Below, one piece after another: positions 32,362 through 40,504 of a DNA stretch of 64,000 bases (within the stretch, counting starts at the first letter, position 1; every line of letters starts with the position of its first letter). The translations under genes and the position numbers were made by a program. Origin of the DNA: Pseudonocardia endophytica (GTDB taxonomy: Bacteria > Actinomycetota > Actinomycetes > Mycobacteriales > Pseudonocardiaceae); assembly GCF_004339565.1 (NCBI RefSeq), contig NZ_SMFZ01000001.1, forward strand, positions 2,480,001 through 2,544,000, written 5' to 3'. Below the pieces are notes generated by a model. It saw only the letters and a program-made list of their open reading frames with translations, was not told the origin of the DNA and made no database searches.

Positions 32362-33701
32362 TGCATCTCCTCGGTGTCGTCGAAGCCGAAACCGTCCGCG
32401 GCCGGTTCCACCAGCAGCACCGCGCGCCCGGCGCTCCGCAGCCGTGCCGCGGCGGCCGCGACGTCGTCGGTGCGCAGGGCCGCGAGCCTGCCGGTCAGCT
32501 CCCTGGCGATCTCCGCACGGCCGTAGAGCAGCTCCCGGCTGGCCAGGCCCAGCATCCGGTACATCGCCCTGTCGTCCTCGCGGTGCAGGGCAGCGGCCCA
32601 GCGGGCGGACTGGCCGGCCAGCTCGTCGGCGCCGGGGCCCTGCGACGCGAGCCGGTCCAGCTCCTCGTCGACGACGCCCAGCACCCGGTCCGGCTCGACG
32701 GACGCCGGGTGCACCGCGGTGATCGTGAACGTGTCCGGGTCGCGCGCGTCGAGCGGTCCGCCCATCAGCCCGTTGGACGCCGTGACGTCGGTGACCAACC
32801 CCTCGCCCTGGACGAGACGTCGCTGCAGGCGGGCGGACTCGCCGTCGGTGAGGACCGAGGCGAGCATCGCGTGCGCGAGGTAAGCGTCCAGCTCGGTCGC
32901 CGGGTCCGGCACCCGGTAGCCGACGGCCGTCGCGGGCAGCGGCGCGTGCGCGTCGGTCACCGCCTGCCGCCGCTCGTCGCCGGGCACCGGCTCGGCGAAC
33001 GACGGGCGCTCCGGCGTCGGCCGCTCCGGGATGTCCCCGAAGTGCTTCTCGACGAGCGCGAGCACGCCGTCCACCCCGCCGCCGGAGTCCAGGTCGCCGT
33101 ACACGGTGACCTGCGCGTTGCCCGGCGCGTAGAACGTGTCGAAGAACGCCGCCGCGTCGTCCAGGCTCGCCTGCTCCAGCTCGGAGAAGTCGCCGTAACC
33201 GTTGTGCGCGTTGGGGAACGTGTCGTACAGGACGGGCGGCAGCAGGATCCACGGGAGCCCGCCGTACGGCCGGTTGTGCACGTTGAGGCGGATCTCCTCC
33301 TTCACCACGTCGACCTGGTTGCGCAGGTTCTCCTCGGTGAGCCGTGGCGCGCGCAGCCGGTCCGCCTCCAGGAACAGCGCCCGCTCCAGCGCCGCGCCGG
33401 GCAGCACCTCGAAGTAGTCCGTGTAGTCCTGGTGGGTGCTGCCGTTGAAGATCCCGCCGGAGGCCTGGACGTGCCGGAAGTGGGCCAGCTTCTCCAGGCT
33501 CTCGCTGCCCTGGAACATCAGGTGCTCGAACAGGTGCGCGAACCCGGTCCGGCCATGGGGCTCGGACCGGAAACCGACGTCGACGTGCACCGCGACCCCG
33601 ACCACCGGTGTCGACGGGTCCGGCACGACGAGGACCCGCAGTCCGTTGGGGAGCGTGGCCCGGTGCAGCTGGGCGGCGCGTTCGAGATCGGTCACCGACA
33701 C
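32358..33701 (-). CDS. M16 zinc peptidase, catalytic subunit
   Basis: The 447-residue protein has the inverted zinc motif HLFEH (in TGFAHLFEHLMFQGSE) and the downstream glutamate in VVKEEIRLNV. No signal peptide is seen, so it acts in the cytoplasm, probably on peptides. GTG 33701 follows TAGTGT by 7 bases; the next two genes follow by 4-base overlaps, making a three-gene operon. Confidence 0.93.
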   Translation of the reverse strand: MSVTDLERAAQLHRATLPNGLRVLVVPDPSTPVVGVAVHVDVGFRSEPHGRTGFAHLFEHLMFQGSESLEKLAHFRHVQASGGIFNGSTHQDYTDYFEVLPGAALERALFLEADRLRAPRLTEENLRNQVDVVKEEIRLNVHNRPYGGLPWILLPPVLYDTFPNAHNGYGDFSELEQASLDDAAAFFDTFYAPGNAQVTVYGDLDSGGGVDGVLALVEKHFGDIPERPTPERPSFAEPVPGDERRQAVTDAHAPLPATAVGYRVPDPATELDAYLAHAMLASVLTDGESARLQRRLVQGEGLVTDVTASNGLMGGPLDARDPDTFTITAVHPASVEPDRVLGVVDEELDRLASQGPGADELAGQSARWAAALHREDDRAMYRMLGLASRELLYGRAEIARELTGRLAALRTDDVAAAAARLRSAGRAVLLVEPAADGFGFDDTEEMQ

Positions 33702-33708
33702 GGGAGCG

Positions 33709-33714
33709 ACACTA
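33709..33714 (-). promoter_or_regulatory. -10 element of the M16/nudC operon
   Basis: TAGTGT ends 7 bases before GTG 33701. Confidence 0.45.
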
Positions 33715-33751
33715 TCCCCCGGCCCCGACGATCTGCGCGATCAGGAGGCGC

Positions 33752-35026
33752 TCACCCGGGCGGCAGCACGACGAACTGGCGCAGGCCGAGATCGTGGTAC
33801 GTGACCGGTCCGCGCGGGCCCGGCGTGTGGTCCACGTTGATCCCGGTCTCCGGCAGCCCGAGCAGCTTGAACCCGTCGAGCAGGCGCGAGGTCGTGTTCC
33901 AGAACGCGCCGGTCCCGGTGTAGTGGTCGAGGAACGTGGTGGCGGCGCCCTCGTCGGTGGTGCACACGGTCGCCGCCAACCCGGACGTCTCCCGGGACGC
34001 GACGAGCGCGGCGTCGGCGGGCCCGTCCACCGGTGCGACGGTCACGTGCGCCTCGGAGCCGGAGTCGAGCGCCCACTCGTGGCCGAGCGGGTGGGCGTGC
34101 GGCGGCTCGGACAGCGTGATGCCGCGCTCGTCGAGCGCCGCACGGGCAACCGGGAGCAGGCGGTCCCACGCCGGGCGGTCGACGAGCAGCAGGTTCAGCC
34201 GGTTGCAGACGCCGAGCCGGTCGGTCGAGTCGGTGACCAGGCGTGCCACCGCGTCCGGGTCGGCCGCGGAGTCCAGGTAGAGGACGCCGCCGCCGTCGGC
34301 GTGCGCCAGGATCCGCGTCCCGGCCGTCGCACCCAGCACGGACAGCCGCCGGGTCACCTCGCCGCTGCCACGCACGACGACGAGCGGGACCAGGTCCGGC
34401 AGCCCGACGAGCGCCTCGGCGCCCGCGTGGCCCGGGGTCGGGACGAGCGACACGGCGTCCGCCGGGATGCCCGCCGACTCGCACGCCGGGCCGAGCACCT
34501 GCTCCACCAGCGCCGTCGCGCTGCCGAGGGCCGCCGACCCGGTCCGCAGCACGGCCGCGCTGCGCGCCTTGAGCACCTGCGACGCGACGTCCACGGTCAC
34601 GTTCGGCCGGGCCTCGAACACGGCCCCGATCACGCCGACCGGGATCCGCCGCTCGATCACGCGCTCACCGGTCTCCAACGTGCGCACCGGCCACTCCGAC
34701 GGCGGCTCCGGCGTCCCGGCCAGCACCTCCAGCTGACCGGCGATGCCGGCGAGGCGTTCCTCGTCGAGGCGCAGGCGGTCCAGCAGGCCCGCGGCCATCC
34801 CGCCGCGCTCGGCGGCCGCGACGTCCTCGGCGTTCACGTCGAGCAGGTCGCGTGCCCGCTCGCGGATCAGGGCGGCCGCGGTGCGCAGCGCCTCGTCCAC
34901 GGCAGCTCCACCGGCCGCGCGCACGACCGGTGCGGCCGCCCGGGCCCGTTCCGCCGCGGCACGGACGGCCTCGACGTCCGACGGCTCGGTGACGGCGGGG
35001 GCAGCGGTGCCGGTCGAGGTGCTCAC
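33752..35026 (-). CDS. ProA-like aldehyde dehydrogenase (glutamate-5-semialdehyde dehydrogenase family)
   Basis: The 424-residue protein aligns by eye with ProA through its length: VPIGVIGAVFEARPNVT-type segment (here IPVGVIGAVFEARPNVTVDV), the catalytic cysteine in GVCNRLNLLLV, and a C-terminal GPRGPVTYHDLGLRQFVV. True ProA usually has CNAxETLLV and a GPMGLExLTTYK end, which differ here. It may be a ProA paralogue with another substrate. No proB or obg is adjacent. GTG 35026 follows TAGGCT by 8 bases. Confidence 0.7.
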   Translation of the reverse strand: MSTSTGTAAPAVTEPSDVEAVRAAAERARAAAPVVRAAGGAAVDEALRTAAALIRERARDLLDVNAEDVAAAERGGMAAGLLDRLRLDEERLAGIAGQLEVLAGTPEPPSEWPVRTLETGERVIERRIPVGVIGAVFEARPNVTVDVASQVLKARSAAVLRTGSAALGSATALVEQVLGPACESAGIPADAVSLVPTPGHAGAEALVGLPDLVPLVVVRGSGEVTRRLSVLGATAGTRILAHADGGGVLYLDSAADPDAVARLVTDSTDRLGVCNRLNLLLVDRPAWDRLLPVARAALDERGITLSEPPHAHPLGHEWALDSGSEAHVTVAPVDGPADAALVASRETSGLAATVCTTDEGAATTFLDHYTGTGAFWNTTSRLLDGFKLLGLPETGINVDHTPGPRGPVTYHDLGLRQFVVLPPG

Positions 35027-35034
35027 AGCGTACG

Positions 35035-35040
35035 AGCCTA
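35035..35040 (-). promoter_or_regulatory. -10 element of the ProA-like gene
   Basis: TAGGCT ends 8 bases before GTG 35026. Confidence 0.4.
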
Positions 35041-35132
35041 CCGACCCGGATTTCCGGGACGAAGCACTGCACGTTCGTGAGCGGATCTGTCACACTTCGC
35101 GTCGATCCGCACCGACCAGCAGGGGGAAGACC

Positions 35133-35324
35133 ATGGACGACAAGCTGCGCAGCGCACTGATCGCCGGGCTCATTGCGGCGGTGATCTGGACCGTGATCTC
35201 GCTGCTGACCGGAGCGGCGGTCGGCCCCACGCTCGTGTGGGCGGTGGTCTTCTTCGTCGGCACAGCCGTCGTCAGCTGGCTGGTCTACACCGCGATCGCA
35301 CGCTCCAGGGCGCCGCGCGCCTGA
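35133..35324 (+). CDS. Small membrane protein with two helices
   Basis: A 63-residue protein with a basic start (MDDKLRSALI) and two hydrophobic segments (ALIAGLIAAVIWTVISLLTG and VWAVVFFVGTAVVSWLVYTAI). AGGGGGAAG lies 5 bases before the ATG. It is convergent with the sortase gene and divergent from the ProA-like gene. I do not recognise a family with known function. Confidence 0.7.
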   Translation: MDDKLRSALIAGLIAAVIWTVISLLTGAAVGPTLVWAVVFFVGTAVVSWLVYTAIARSRAPRA

Positions 35325-35331
35325 ACGACCC

Positions 35332-36315
35332 TCAGGCCGGGACGGCGTAGACCACGATGTTCGACTCGTAGCTGCGCGCGGCCGGGTCGAACCGCCCGCC
35401 GCACGTGATCAGCACGAGCTGCGGGGCGCCGTCGCGGCGGAACACGTCGCGCGGGAGGTCGTACTTGCCGTACTCGCGGCGGGCGGCGACCCGGAACGTC
35501 GCGGTCCGCCCGGTCGCGTCCCGCACCAGCACCGGCTCGCCCTGGGTGAGCTGCGGCAGCACCGACAGCACGCCGACGCCCTGCGCGCGGGAGTCGACGT
35601 GACCGGCGATCACCGCGCTGCCGACGGAACCACCGGGCAGTACGCCGGGTGCCCACCAGCCGACCGTGCGGACCTGCTCCGGCACGACCATGCCACCGGA
35701 CGGATCGGTCCCGACGGGATCGACGGGCGCGGTGACGGAGCGGGCGGGCAGGTCCAGCTGTGCCGGGACGACGGGCGTCCGGGTGCTCGACGGCGGCGGG
35801 TCCGGAACGCGGTAGAGCGGCGAGACGAGCCAGGGCACCTGCGGGGCCAGTGACGGCTCCGGGCGCGGCATCGGCTGCGGCGACGGACGCGGCGGGTCGT
35901 AGGTCGGCGTGGGGTCCGCGAGCTCCGGGCCCGGTTCGACCGACGGCGCGGACGTGCCCGGTGCGGGCGAGCCGGGTGTGGTCGGCGGGGACGGTGTACG
36001 GGGCGGCGCGGCCGAGGCACCCGCGGATCCCGTGGCGGGCGCGGGCGCCGCCTCGAAGCCGCCGGGCACCGGGCCGGCCGACCGGTCCGGGTCGTCCGGC
36101 CCGGACAGGACCGGGATGTCGTCGGCCACCGGGCCGGACGTGGTCATGGCGACCGTGGCGGGAGATCCCGGCACCGCGCCGAGGTCCTGCGCGACGACCG
36201 AGCGGTCGTCGTCGTCCTGAAGACCGAGAACGGCGCCGACGCCCAGGGACAGCGTTCCGGCCAGCAGCAGAGCCACCGGTCCGCGAATCCCCGGGCGCCG
36301 ACGCCGTGCACTCAC
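35332..36315 (-). CDS. Class E/F sortase
   Basis: The 327-residue protein has an N-terminal membrane anchor (GPVALLLAGTLSLGVGAVLGL), a long Pro/Ser/Thr-rich linker (about 70-170) and a C-terminal sortase domain with the histidine in VIAGHVDSR, the cysteine in VLITCGGRFD (near 305) and arginine in ARSYESNIVVY. It would cleave a sorting signal and attach or process a surface protein. GTG 36315 overlaps the TGA of the upstream lipoprotein gene, which is the likely substrate. Confidence 0.9.
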   Translation of the reverse strand: MSARRRRPGIRGPVALLLAGTLSLGVGAVLGLQDDDDRSVVAQDLGAVPGSPATVAMTTSGPVADDIPVLSGPDDPDRSAGPVPGGFEAAPAPATGSAGASAAPPRTPSPPTTPGSPAPGTSAPSVEPGPELADPTPTYDPPRPSPQPMPRPEPSLAPQVPWLVSPLYRVPDPPPSSTRTPVVPAQLDLPARSVTAPVDPVGTDPSGGMVVPEQVRTVGWWAPGVLPGGSVGSAVIAGHVDSRAQGVGVLSVLPQLTQGEPVLVRDATGRTATFRVAARREYGKYDLPRDVFRRDGAPQLVLITCGGRFDPAARSYESNIVVYAVPA

Positions 36316-37229
36316 GCGCGGGAGCGGCGCAGCCACACTCCGGCACCGGCGATCAGCAGCAGGCCGAGCCCGCCGAACGCCAGCGGCAGGGTCGGGTCGC
36401 CGGACTCGGCGGCCTGACCACCCGTGCCCGCGTTGACGGCCGGGCCGCTCGTACCGTCCGAGCCGCCCTGGCCGGAGCCGGCCGAGCCGGACCCGCCGGA
36501 CCCGCCGGACCCGCCGGACGCCGAACCGGAGCCCTGGCCCGCGGCGCCGCCCTGGCCCGCGGCGCCGCCCTGGCCGGAGCCGTCACCCTGGCCGGAGCCG
36601 TCACCCTGACCGGAGCCGGAACCGCCGGCGGCCTGGTTGCTCTGGTCACCGCCCGGCGTCGCGGCACCGGACGCCGAGGCCGCGGCGGCCAGCTTCTGGC
36701 CCAGCTGGTCGAGGTTGTCGATCTGCTGCTTCGCGGCGGCCTTCTGGTCCTCCGGCAGGCCGGGGATGTTCAGCAGGCCGGACGCCTGGTCCTTCAGCTT
36801 CTGCTGCTCGGCCTGGGCGGCCTGGAGCCACGCCGGGTCGAACTGGTCACCCGCGCGGGCCTTCAGGTCGTCGAGCTGCGCCTGCACGTCCGGGTTCACC
36901 TGGTCCGGCAGCGAGACGCCGACGGCGGACGCGAGCCCGCGCAGCTTCTGGTCGATGCCCTGTCCCTCGGACTGCACCTGCGGCGCGAGGTCCTTCACCT
37001 GCTGCCCCACACCCTGGGCGGCACCGAGGCCGCCGAGCGCGGCGAGCCCGAGCGCGCTCTGGTGCGCGTCGCCGAACGCGGCCTTCGGGTCACCGACCCC
37101 CGGCACCGACGGCAGGTTGGACGGCAGGTTCGGCACCTGCGGCGTGTTGCCACCGCAGGCGGTCACGCCCACGAGCGCGAACGCGGCCACGGCGGCGCCG
37201 ACTGCGGTGCGGCGACTCTTGACGGTCAT
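36312..37229 (-). CDS. Surface protein with lipobox and C-terminal membrane tail (probable sortase substrate)
   Basis: The 305-residue protein has a signal with lipobox VTAC near residue 25, a helical DUF4142-like middle (DPAWLQAAQAEQQKLKDQA, LPEDQKAAAKQQIDNLDQL), a Gly/Ser/Gln repeat region (units GDGSGQ, GAAGQG) and a C-terminal hydrophobic helix followed by RRSRA, the form of a sorting signal. The expected LPxTG or LAxTG is not there; GDPTLPLAF precedes the helix. GGGGGAG lies 4 bases before ATG 37229. It is joined to the sortase by GTGA. Confidence 0.75.
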   Translation of the reverse strand: MTVKSRRTAVGAAVAAFALVGVTACGGNTPQVPNLPSNLPSVPGVGDPKAAFGDAHQSALGLAALGGLGAAQGVGQQVKDLAPQVQSEGQGIDQKLRGLASAVGVSLPDQVNPDVQAQLDDLKARAGDQFDPAWLQAAQAEQQKLKDQASGLLNIPGLPEDQKAAAKQQIDNLDQLGQKLAAAASASGAATPGGDQSNQAAGGSGSGQGDGSGQGDGSGQGGAAGQGGAAGQGSGSASGGSGGSGGSGSAGSGQGGSDGTSGPAVNAGTGGQAAESGDPTLPLAFGGLGLLLIAGAGVWLRRSRA

Positions 37230-37262
37230 TGCTCTCCCCCGAGGGTCGTGGTTCACGCGCGG

Positions 37263-37292
37263 TGACTAGCAATGCTGCTCCATCTGGCGCAA
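37263..37292 (-). promoter_or_regulatory. Promoter of the surface protein-sortase operon
   Basis: -35 TTGCGC (37287-37292), 18-base spacer, -10 TAGTCA (37263-37268), about 35 bases before the start. Confidence 0.35.
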
Positions 37293-37331
37293 CCGGGACC
37301 CTACGGAAGGTGAAGGCCAGGCGGTGAACGG

Positions 37332-38195
37332 TTACTTCTTCGCCCTCAGCGGCGCCGGTGCACTCGGGGGCGGGACGACGGGCCCGGTGTCGCCGTCCGG
37401 CGCCTCGTCGAGATCGAGGATCAAGGGGGCGTGGTCGCTCGGGCCACTGCCCTTGCGGGCCTGGCGATCCACCCAGACCGCTGCGCGGCGGCCCGCCGGG
37501 CCCGAGCCGGCCAGGATCAGGTCGATGCGCATGCCCTGGTCCTGGTGGAACCGCCCGGCGCGGTAGTCCCAGTACGTGAACACGCGCTCGGTGGGCCACC
37601 GCTCGCGGGTCACGTCGGTCAGCCCGGTGTCCTGCAACGCGGCCAGCGCGGCGCGCTCGTCCGGCGTGACGTGTGTGGCGCCGTCGAACGCCGGGCGGTC
37701 CCACACGTCGTCGTCGGTGGGGGCGATGTTCATGTCCCCGGCCACGACCGACGACGACGGGTCGCCCGCGGCGACCATGTCCCGCAGCGCGCCGAGCCAG
37801 CGCAGCTTGAACAGGTAGTGCGGGTCCTGCGGGTCGCGCCCGTTCGGCACGTAGACCGACGTGACCCGCAAGCCGCCGCAGGTCGCGGTGACGGCGCGGG
37901 CGTCGGGCTCGTCGATGCCGCCCTCGGTGAACGCCGGCTCGACCGGCAGGCCGCGCACCACGTCGTCGAGCCCGACGCGGGACAGCAGCGCCACCCCGTT
38001 CCACCGGCCCTGCCCGTGGTGGGCGTGGGCGTAGCCGCGCTCGGCCAGCGGGGCCGCCAGCGCGTCGTCGAAGTCGCCGTCGGAGAGCTTCGTCTCCTGC
38101 AGGCAGACGACGTCCGGCGCGCGCTGGTCCAGCCAGGGCAGCAGCCGGGGGATCCGGACCTTCGCCGAGTTCACGTTCCAGGTGGCCAACCGCAC
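37332..38195 (-). CDS. xth: Exodeoxyribonuclease III / AP endonuclease
   Basis: The 287-residue protein starts MRLATWNVNSAKVR, with the metal-binding glutamate in CLQETKLSD, the DMNIAP loop, and the catalytic aspartate-histidine GPSDHAPLILDL: the complete ExoIII set. It cuts at abasic sites in base-excision repair. The Pro-rich C-terminal tail is extra. GTG 38195 follows TAGGAT by 7 bases. Confidence 0.95.
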   Translation of the reverse strand: MRLATWNVNSAKVRIPRLLPWLDQRAPDVVCLQETKLSDGDFDDALAAPLAERGYAHAHHGQGRWNGVALLSRVGLDDVVRGLPVEPAFTEGGIDEPDARAVTATCGGLRVTSVYVPNGRDPQDPHYLFKLRWLGALRDMVAAGDPSSSVVAGDMNIAPTDDDVWDRPAFDGATHVTPDERAALAALQDTGLTDVTRERWPTERVFTYWDYRAGRFHQDQGMRIDLILAGSGPAGRRAAVWVDRQARKGSGPSDHAPLILDLDEAPDGDTGPVVPPPSAPAPLRAKK

Positions 38196-38202
38196 CCGGG
38201 CG

Positions 38203-38208
38203 ATCCTA
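38203..38208 (-). promoter_or_regulatory. -10 element of xth
   Basis: TAGGAT ends 7 bases before GTG 38195; one of the best matches in the window. Confidence 0.5.
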
Positions 38209-38230
38209 GGGGGTGTCCGGCGAGCCGGGC

Positions 38231-39289
38231 TCAGTCGTCGTCCGGCGGTGTCGCCTTCCGCACGTACAGCAGCTGGTCACCGCGCTCCAGCGCGTCCACC
38301 GCCGCCGCATCCACCCGGTGCAGCTCCCCGCCCCGGACCACGCCGAGCACGATGTCCGGCAGGTGCCGCGGCGATCCGCCGACCTCCTGGGTCTCCACCG
38401 GCCGCTGGCTGATCGCGAACCCGGCGTCCGGCGTGAGCAGGTCCTCCACCACCTCGACGACGGCCGGGGACCGGGTCGCGACGCCCAGCAGCCGGCCCGC
38501 CGTCTCGTCGGAGACGATCACCGAACTGGCCCCGGACTGGCGGAGCAGGTGCACGTTCTCGGCCTCCCGCACGGCGGCGACGATGGACACGGTGTCGGAG
38601 ATCTCGCGCGCGGTCAGCGTGACCAGCACCGCCGTGTCGTCGCGGTCCAGAGCGACGACCAGCGAGACGGCCTGGTGGACGCCGGCGATCCGCAGCACCT
38701 GCGACCGGGTCGCGTTGCCGGACACGGTGACCAGCCCGAGCCCGGACGCGACGTCGAGCCGCGTCCGGTCGGTGTCCACCACCACGATCTTCTCCGGGTC
38801 GACGCCGTCGCCCAGCATCGTCTCCACCGCGGCCCGGCCCTTCGTGCCGTAGCCGACGACGACCGTGTGCTCGCGCACGCGCGACCTCCAACGCTGGATC
38901 CGGAACGACTGGCGGGAGCGCTCGGTGAGCAGCTCGACCGTCGTACCGACGAGGACGATCAGGAACAGGACCCGCAGCGGCGTGACGACCAGGATGTTGA
39001 TGCCACGCGCGACGGGTGAGACCGGGACGATGTCGCCGTACCCGGTCGTGGACAGCGACACGGTCGAGTAGTAGAGCGCGTCCAGCAGCGAGATCGGTCC
39101 GGCGCCGTTGTTGTCCAGGTAGCCGTCGCGGCCGAAGTAGACGATCAGGGTCGTGGCGGCCAGCGCCGACACGGCGATGATCAGCCGCACCACCAGCGAC
39201 CGGACCGGCCCGACGCGCTGGTCCGGCATCCGCAGAGCGCCCATGACCTGCGGGTCGAGGGTCGAGAAGCGCGACGACAGGTCGGACAC
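38231..39289 (-). CDS. Potassium channel with TrkA-N (RCK) domain
   Basis: The 352-residue protein has two membrane helices around the selectivity filter STTGYGD (near 85), then an RCK domain beginning HTVVVGYGTKGRAAVETML with the nucleotide strand VVVDTDRTR, and a TrkA-C-like end. It would be a ligand-gated K+ channel (Rv3200c-type). It lies 11 bases downstream of the saccharopine-dehydrogenase-like gene on the same strand. GTG 39289 is chosen for good agreement with relatives' start SDLSSRF. Confidence 0.9.
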   Translation of the reverse strand: MSDLSSRFSTLDPQVMGALRMPDQRVGPVRSLVVRLIIAVSALAATTLIVYFGRDGYLDNNGAGPISLLDALYYSTVSLSTTGYGDIVPVSPVARGINILVVTPLRVLFLIVLVGTTVELLTERSRQSFRIQRWRSRVREHTVVVGYGTKGRAAVETMLGDGVDPEKIVVVDTDRTRLDVASGLGLVTVSGNATRSQVLRIAGVHQAVSLVVALDRDDTAVLVTLTAREISDTVSIVAAVREAENVHLLRQSGASSVIVSDETAGRLLGVATRSPAVVEVVEDLLTPDAGFAISQRPVETQEVGGSPRHLPDIVLGVVRGGELHRVDAAAVDALERGDQLLYVRKATPPDDD

Positions 39290-39299
39290 GCCGCGCAGG

Positions 39300-40451
39300 C
39301 TAACGCGTGTCCGGTACGACGCCCGCGCAGGCGGCGCCGGTCGTGAGCTCGTCGAGACCGAACGCACCGACCGGGTCCAGCGCCCCGGTGCCCCGCACGC
39401 CGTGCTCCGCGGCGCGGGTCGCGCCCCATGCCAGCAGGCCTGCGGTGATCGTGTACGTGTCCGGCGCGGTGAGCCGCGTGCGGGCGAGCAGCGTGCCCGC
39501 CGGATCGAACACCTCGGCGACGAACGACGACGTCGTGCGCTCCAGCGTGTCCGGGTCCGGCGCCTCGGACGCCCGGCCCGTGGCGAGACCGGCCAGCCCG
39601 GACACGGCCCTGCCCAGCGCAGGCACCCGGTGCAGAAGCGCCGACGCGCCGCTGGTGGCGTGCACGATCCCGCTCGCGGAGCCGAACCAGCCGAGGTACA
39701 CGTCGACGACGCGCAGGCCGGGCTCCAGCCTCGGCAGCGCGAACTGCTCGACGCCACCGATCGTCACGCCGTGGCGCGGCCTCCCGGCGACGTCGAACGT
39801 CCGCATCCGGGCGCCCGCGGGCTCGGCGCGCAGCGTCCCGCCGCGCCAGGCGTACCCCGGCGCCGTCGCGGCACCGGCCAGCGAGCGCAACGTGCCGCGG
39901 GAGAAGCCCTGGCCCTTCCCCGTCCCGTGCTGAGGCTCGTTCCGCGTGGGCTCCTCCCGCTGCACGAAGTACCCGACGTCGACGCGTTTGGGCTCGCCAC
40001 CGGCGGCGCGGGCGTCACGCAGTGCGAGTGCCCCGGCCAGCACGCCGGGCACGTAGTCGTTGCCGAACGCGGTGAGCAGAGCGGCGCCGGTGCGCTCGGC
40101 GCGCGGGCCGTGCTCGTCGAACACCCGGCGGACGAACGCGGGCTCGCCGGCCGAGTCCAGGTAGACCGCCCCCTGCGCCACCGCGGCCCCGACCGCGGCC
40201 CCGCCCACCTCCGAGAACGGCCCGACGGTGCTGACCAGCACGTCACCGGCCCCGAGGAGCGTCTCGAGCGACTGCGGATCACCGACGTCCGCGACGCGCG
40301 TCGGCAGCCCGCCGAGCGTCGCACCGAGCGTGGCCAGCCGCTCGTGGTCACGGCCGGCCAGCACCGGTTCCGCGCCGCGGGCCACGAGCGCCTCGGCCAC
40401 CCGCGTCCCGGTGTATCCGGTCGCTCCCCACAGGACGATCTTCGAGCTCAC
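39300..40451 (-). CDS. Saccharopine dehydrogenase-like oxidoreductase
   Basis: The 383-residue protein has an N-terminal Rossmann fold (SSKIVLWGATGYTGTRVAEALV) and a pattern LVSTVGPFSEVGGAAV typical of the trans-acting enoyl reductase/saccharopine-dehydrogenase-like family found widely in mycobacteria. Many of these act in lipid metabolism; the substrate here is not known. GTG 40451 follows TACCCT by 7 bases. Its promoter is 28 bases from that of the divergent lytS-like gene. Confidence 0.85.
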   Translation of the reverse strand: MSSKIVLWGATGYTGTRVAEALVARGAEPVLAGRDHERLATLGATLGGLPTRVADVGDPQSLETLLGAGDVLVSTVGPFSEVGGAAVGAAVAQGAVYLDSAGEPAFVRRVFDEHGPRAERTGAALLTAFGNDYVPGVLAGALALRDARAAGGEPKRVDVGYFVQREEPTRNEPQHGTGKGQGFSRGTLRSLAGAATAPGYAWRGGTLRAEPAGARMRTFDVAGRPRHGVTIGGVEQFALPRLEPGLRVVDVYLGWFGSASGIVHATSGASALLHRVPALGRAVSGLAGLATGRASEAPDPDTLERTTSSFVAEVFDPAGTLLARTRLTAPDTYTITAGLLAWGATRAAEHGVRGTGALDPVGAFGLDELTTGAACAGVVPDTR

Positions 40452-40458
40452 GGCCGCG

Positions 40459-40498
40459 AGGGTAACCACCCCGAACGACGTCCGGCGCCCCCTATGGT
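40459..40498. promoter_or_regulatory. Back-to-back -10 elements (dehydrogenase and sensor kinase)
   Basis: TACCCT on the minus strand (40459-40464) ends 7 bases before GTG 40451; TATGGT on the plus strand (40493-40498) ends 6 bases before GTG 40505. Confidence 0.45.
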
Positions 40499-40504
40499 GG
40501 GCGG

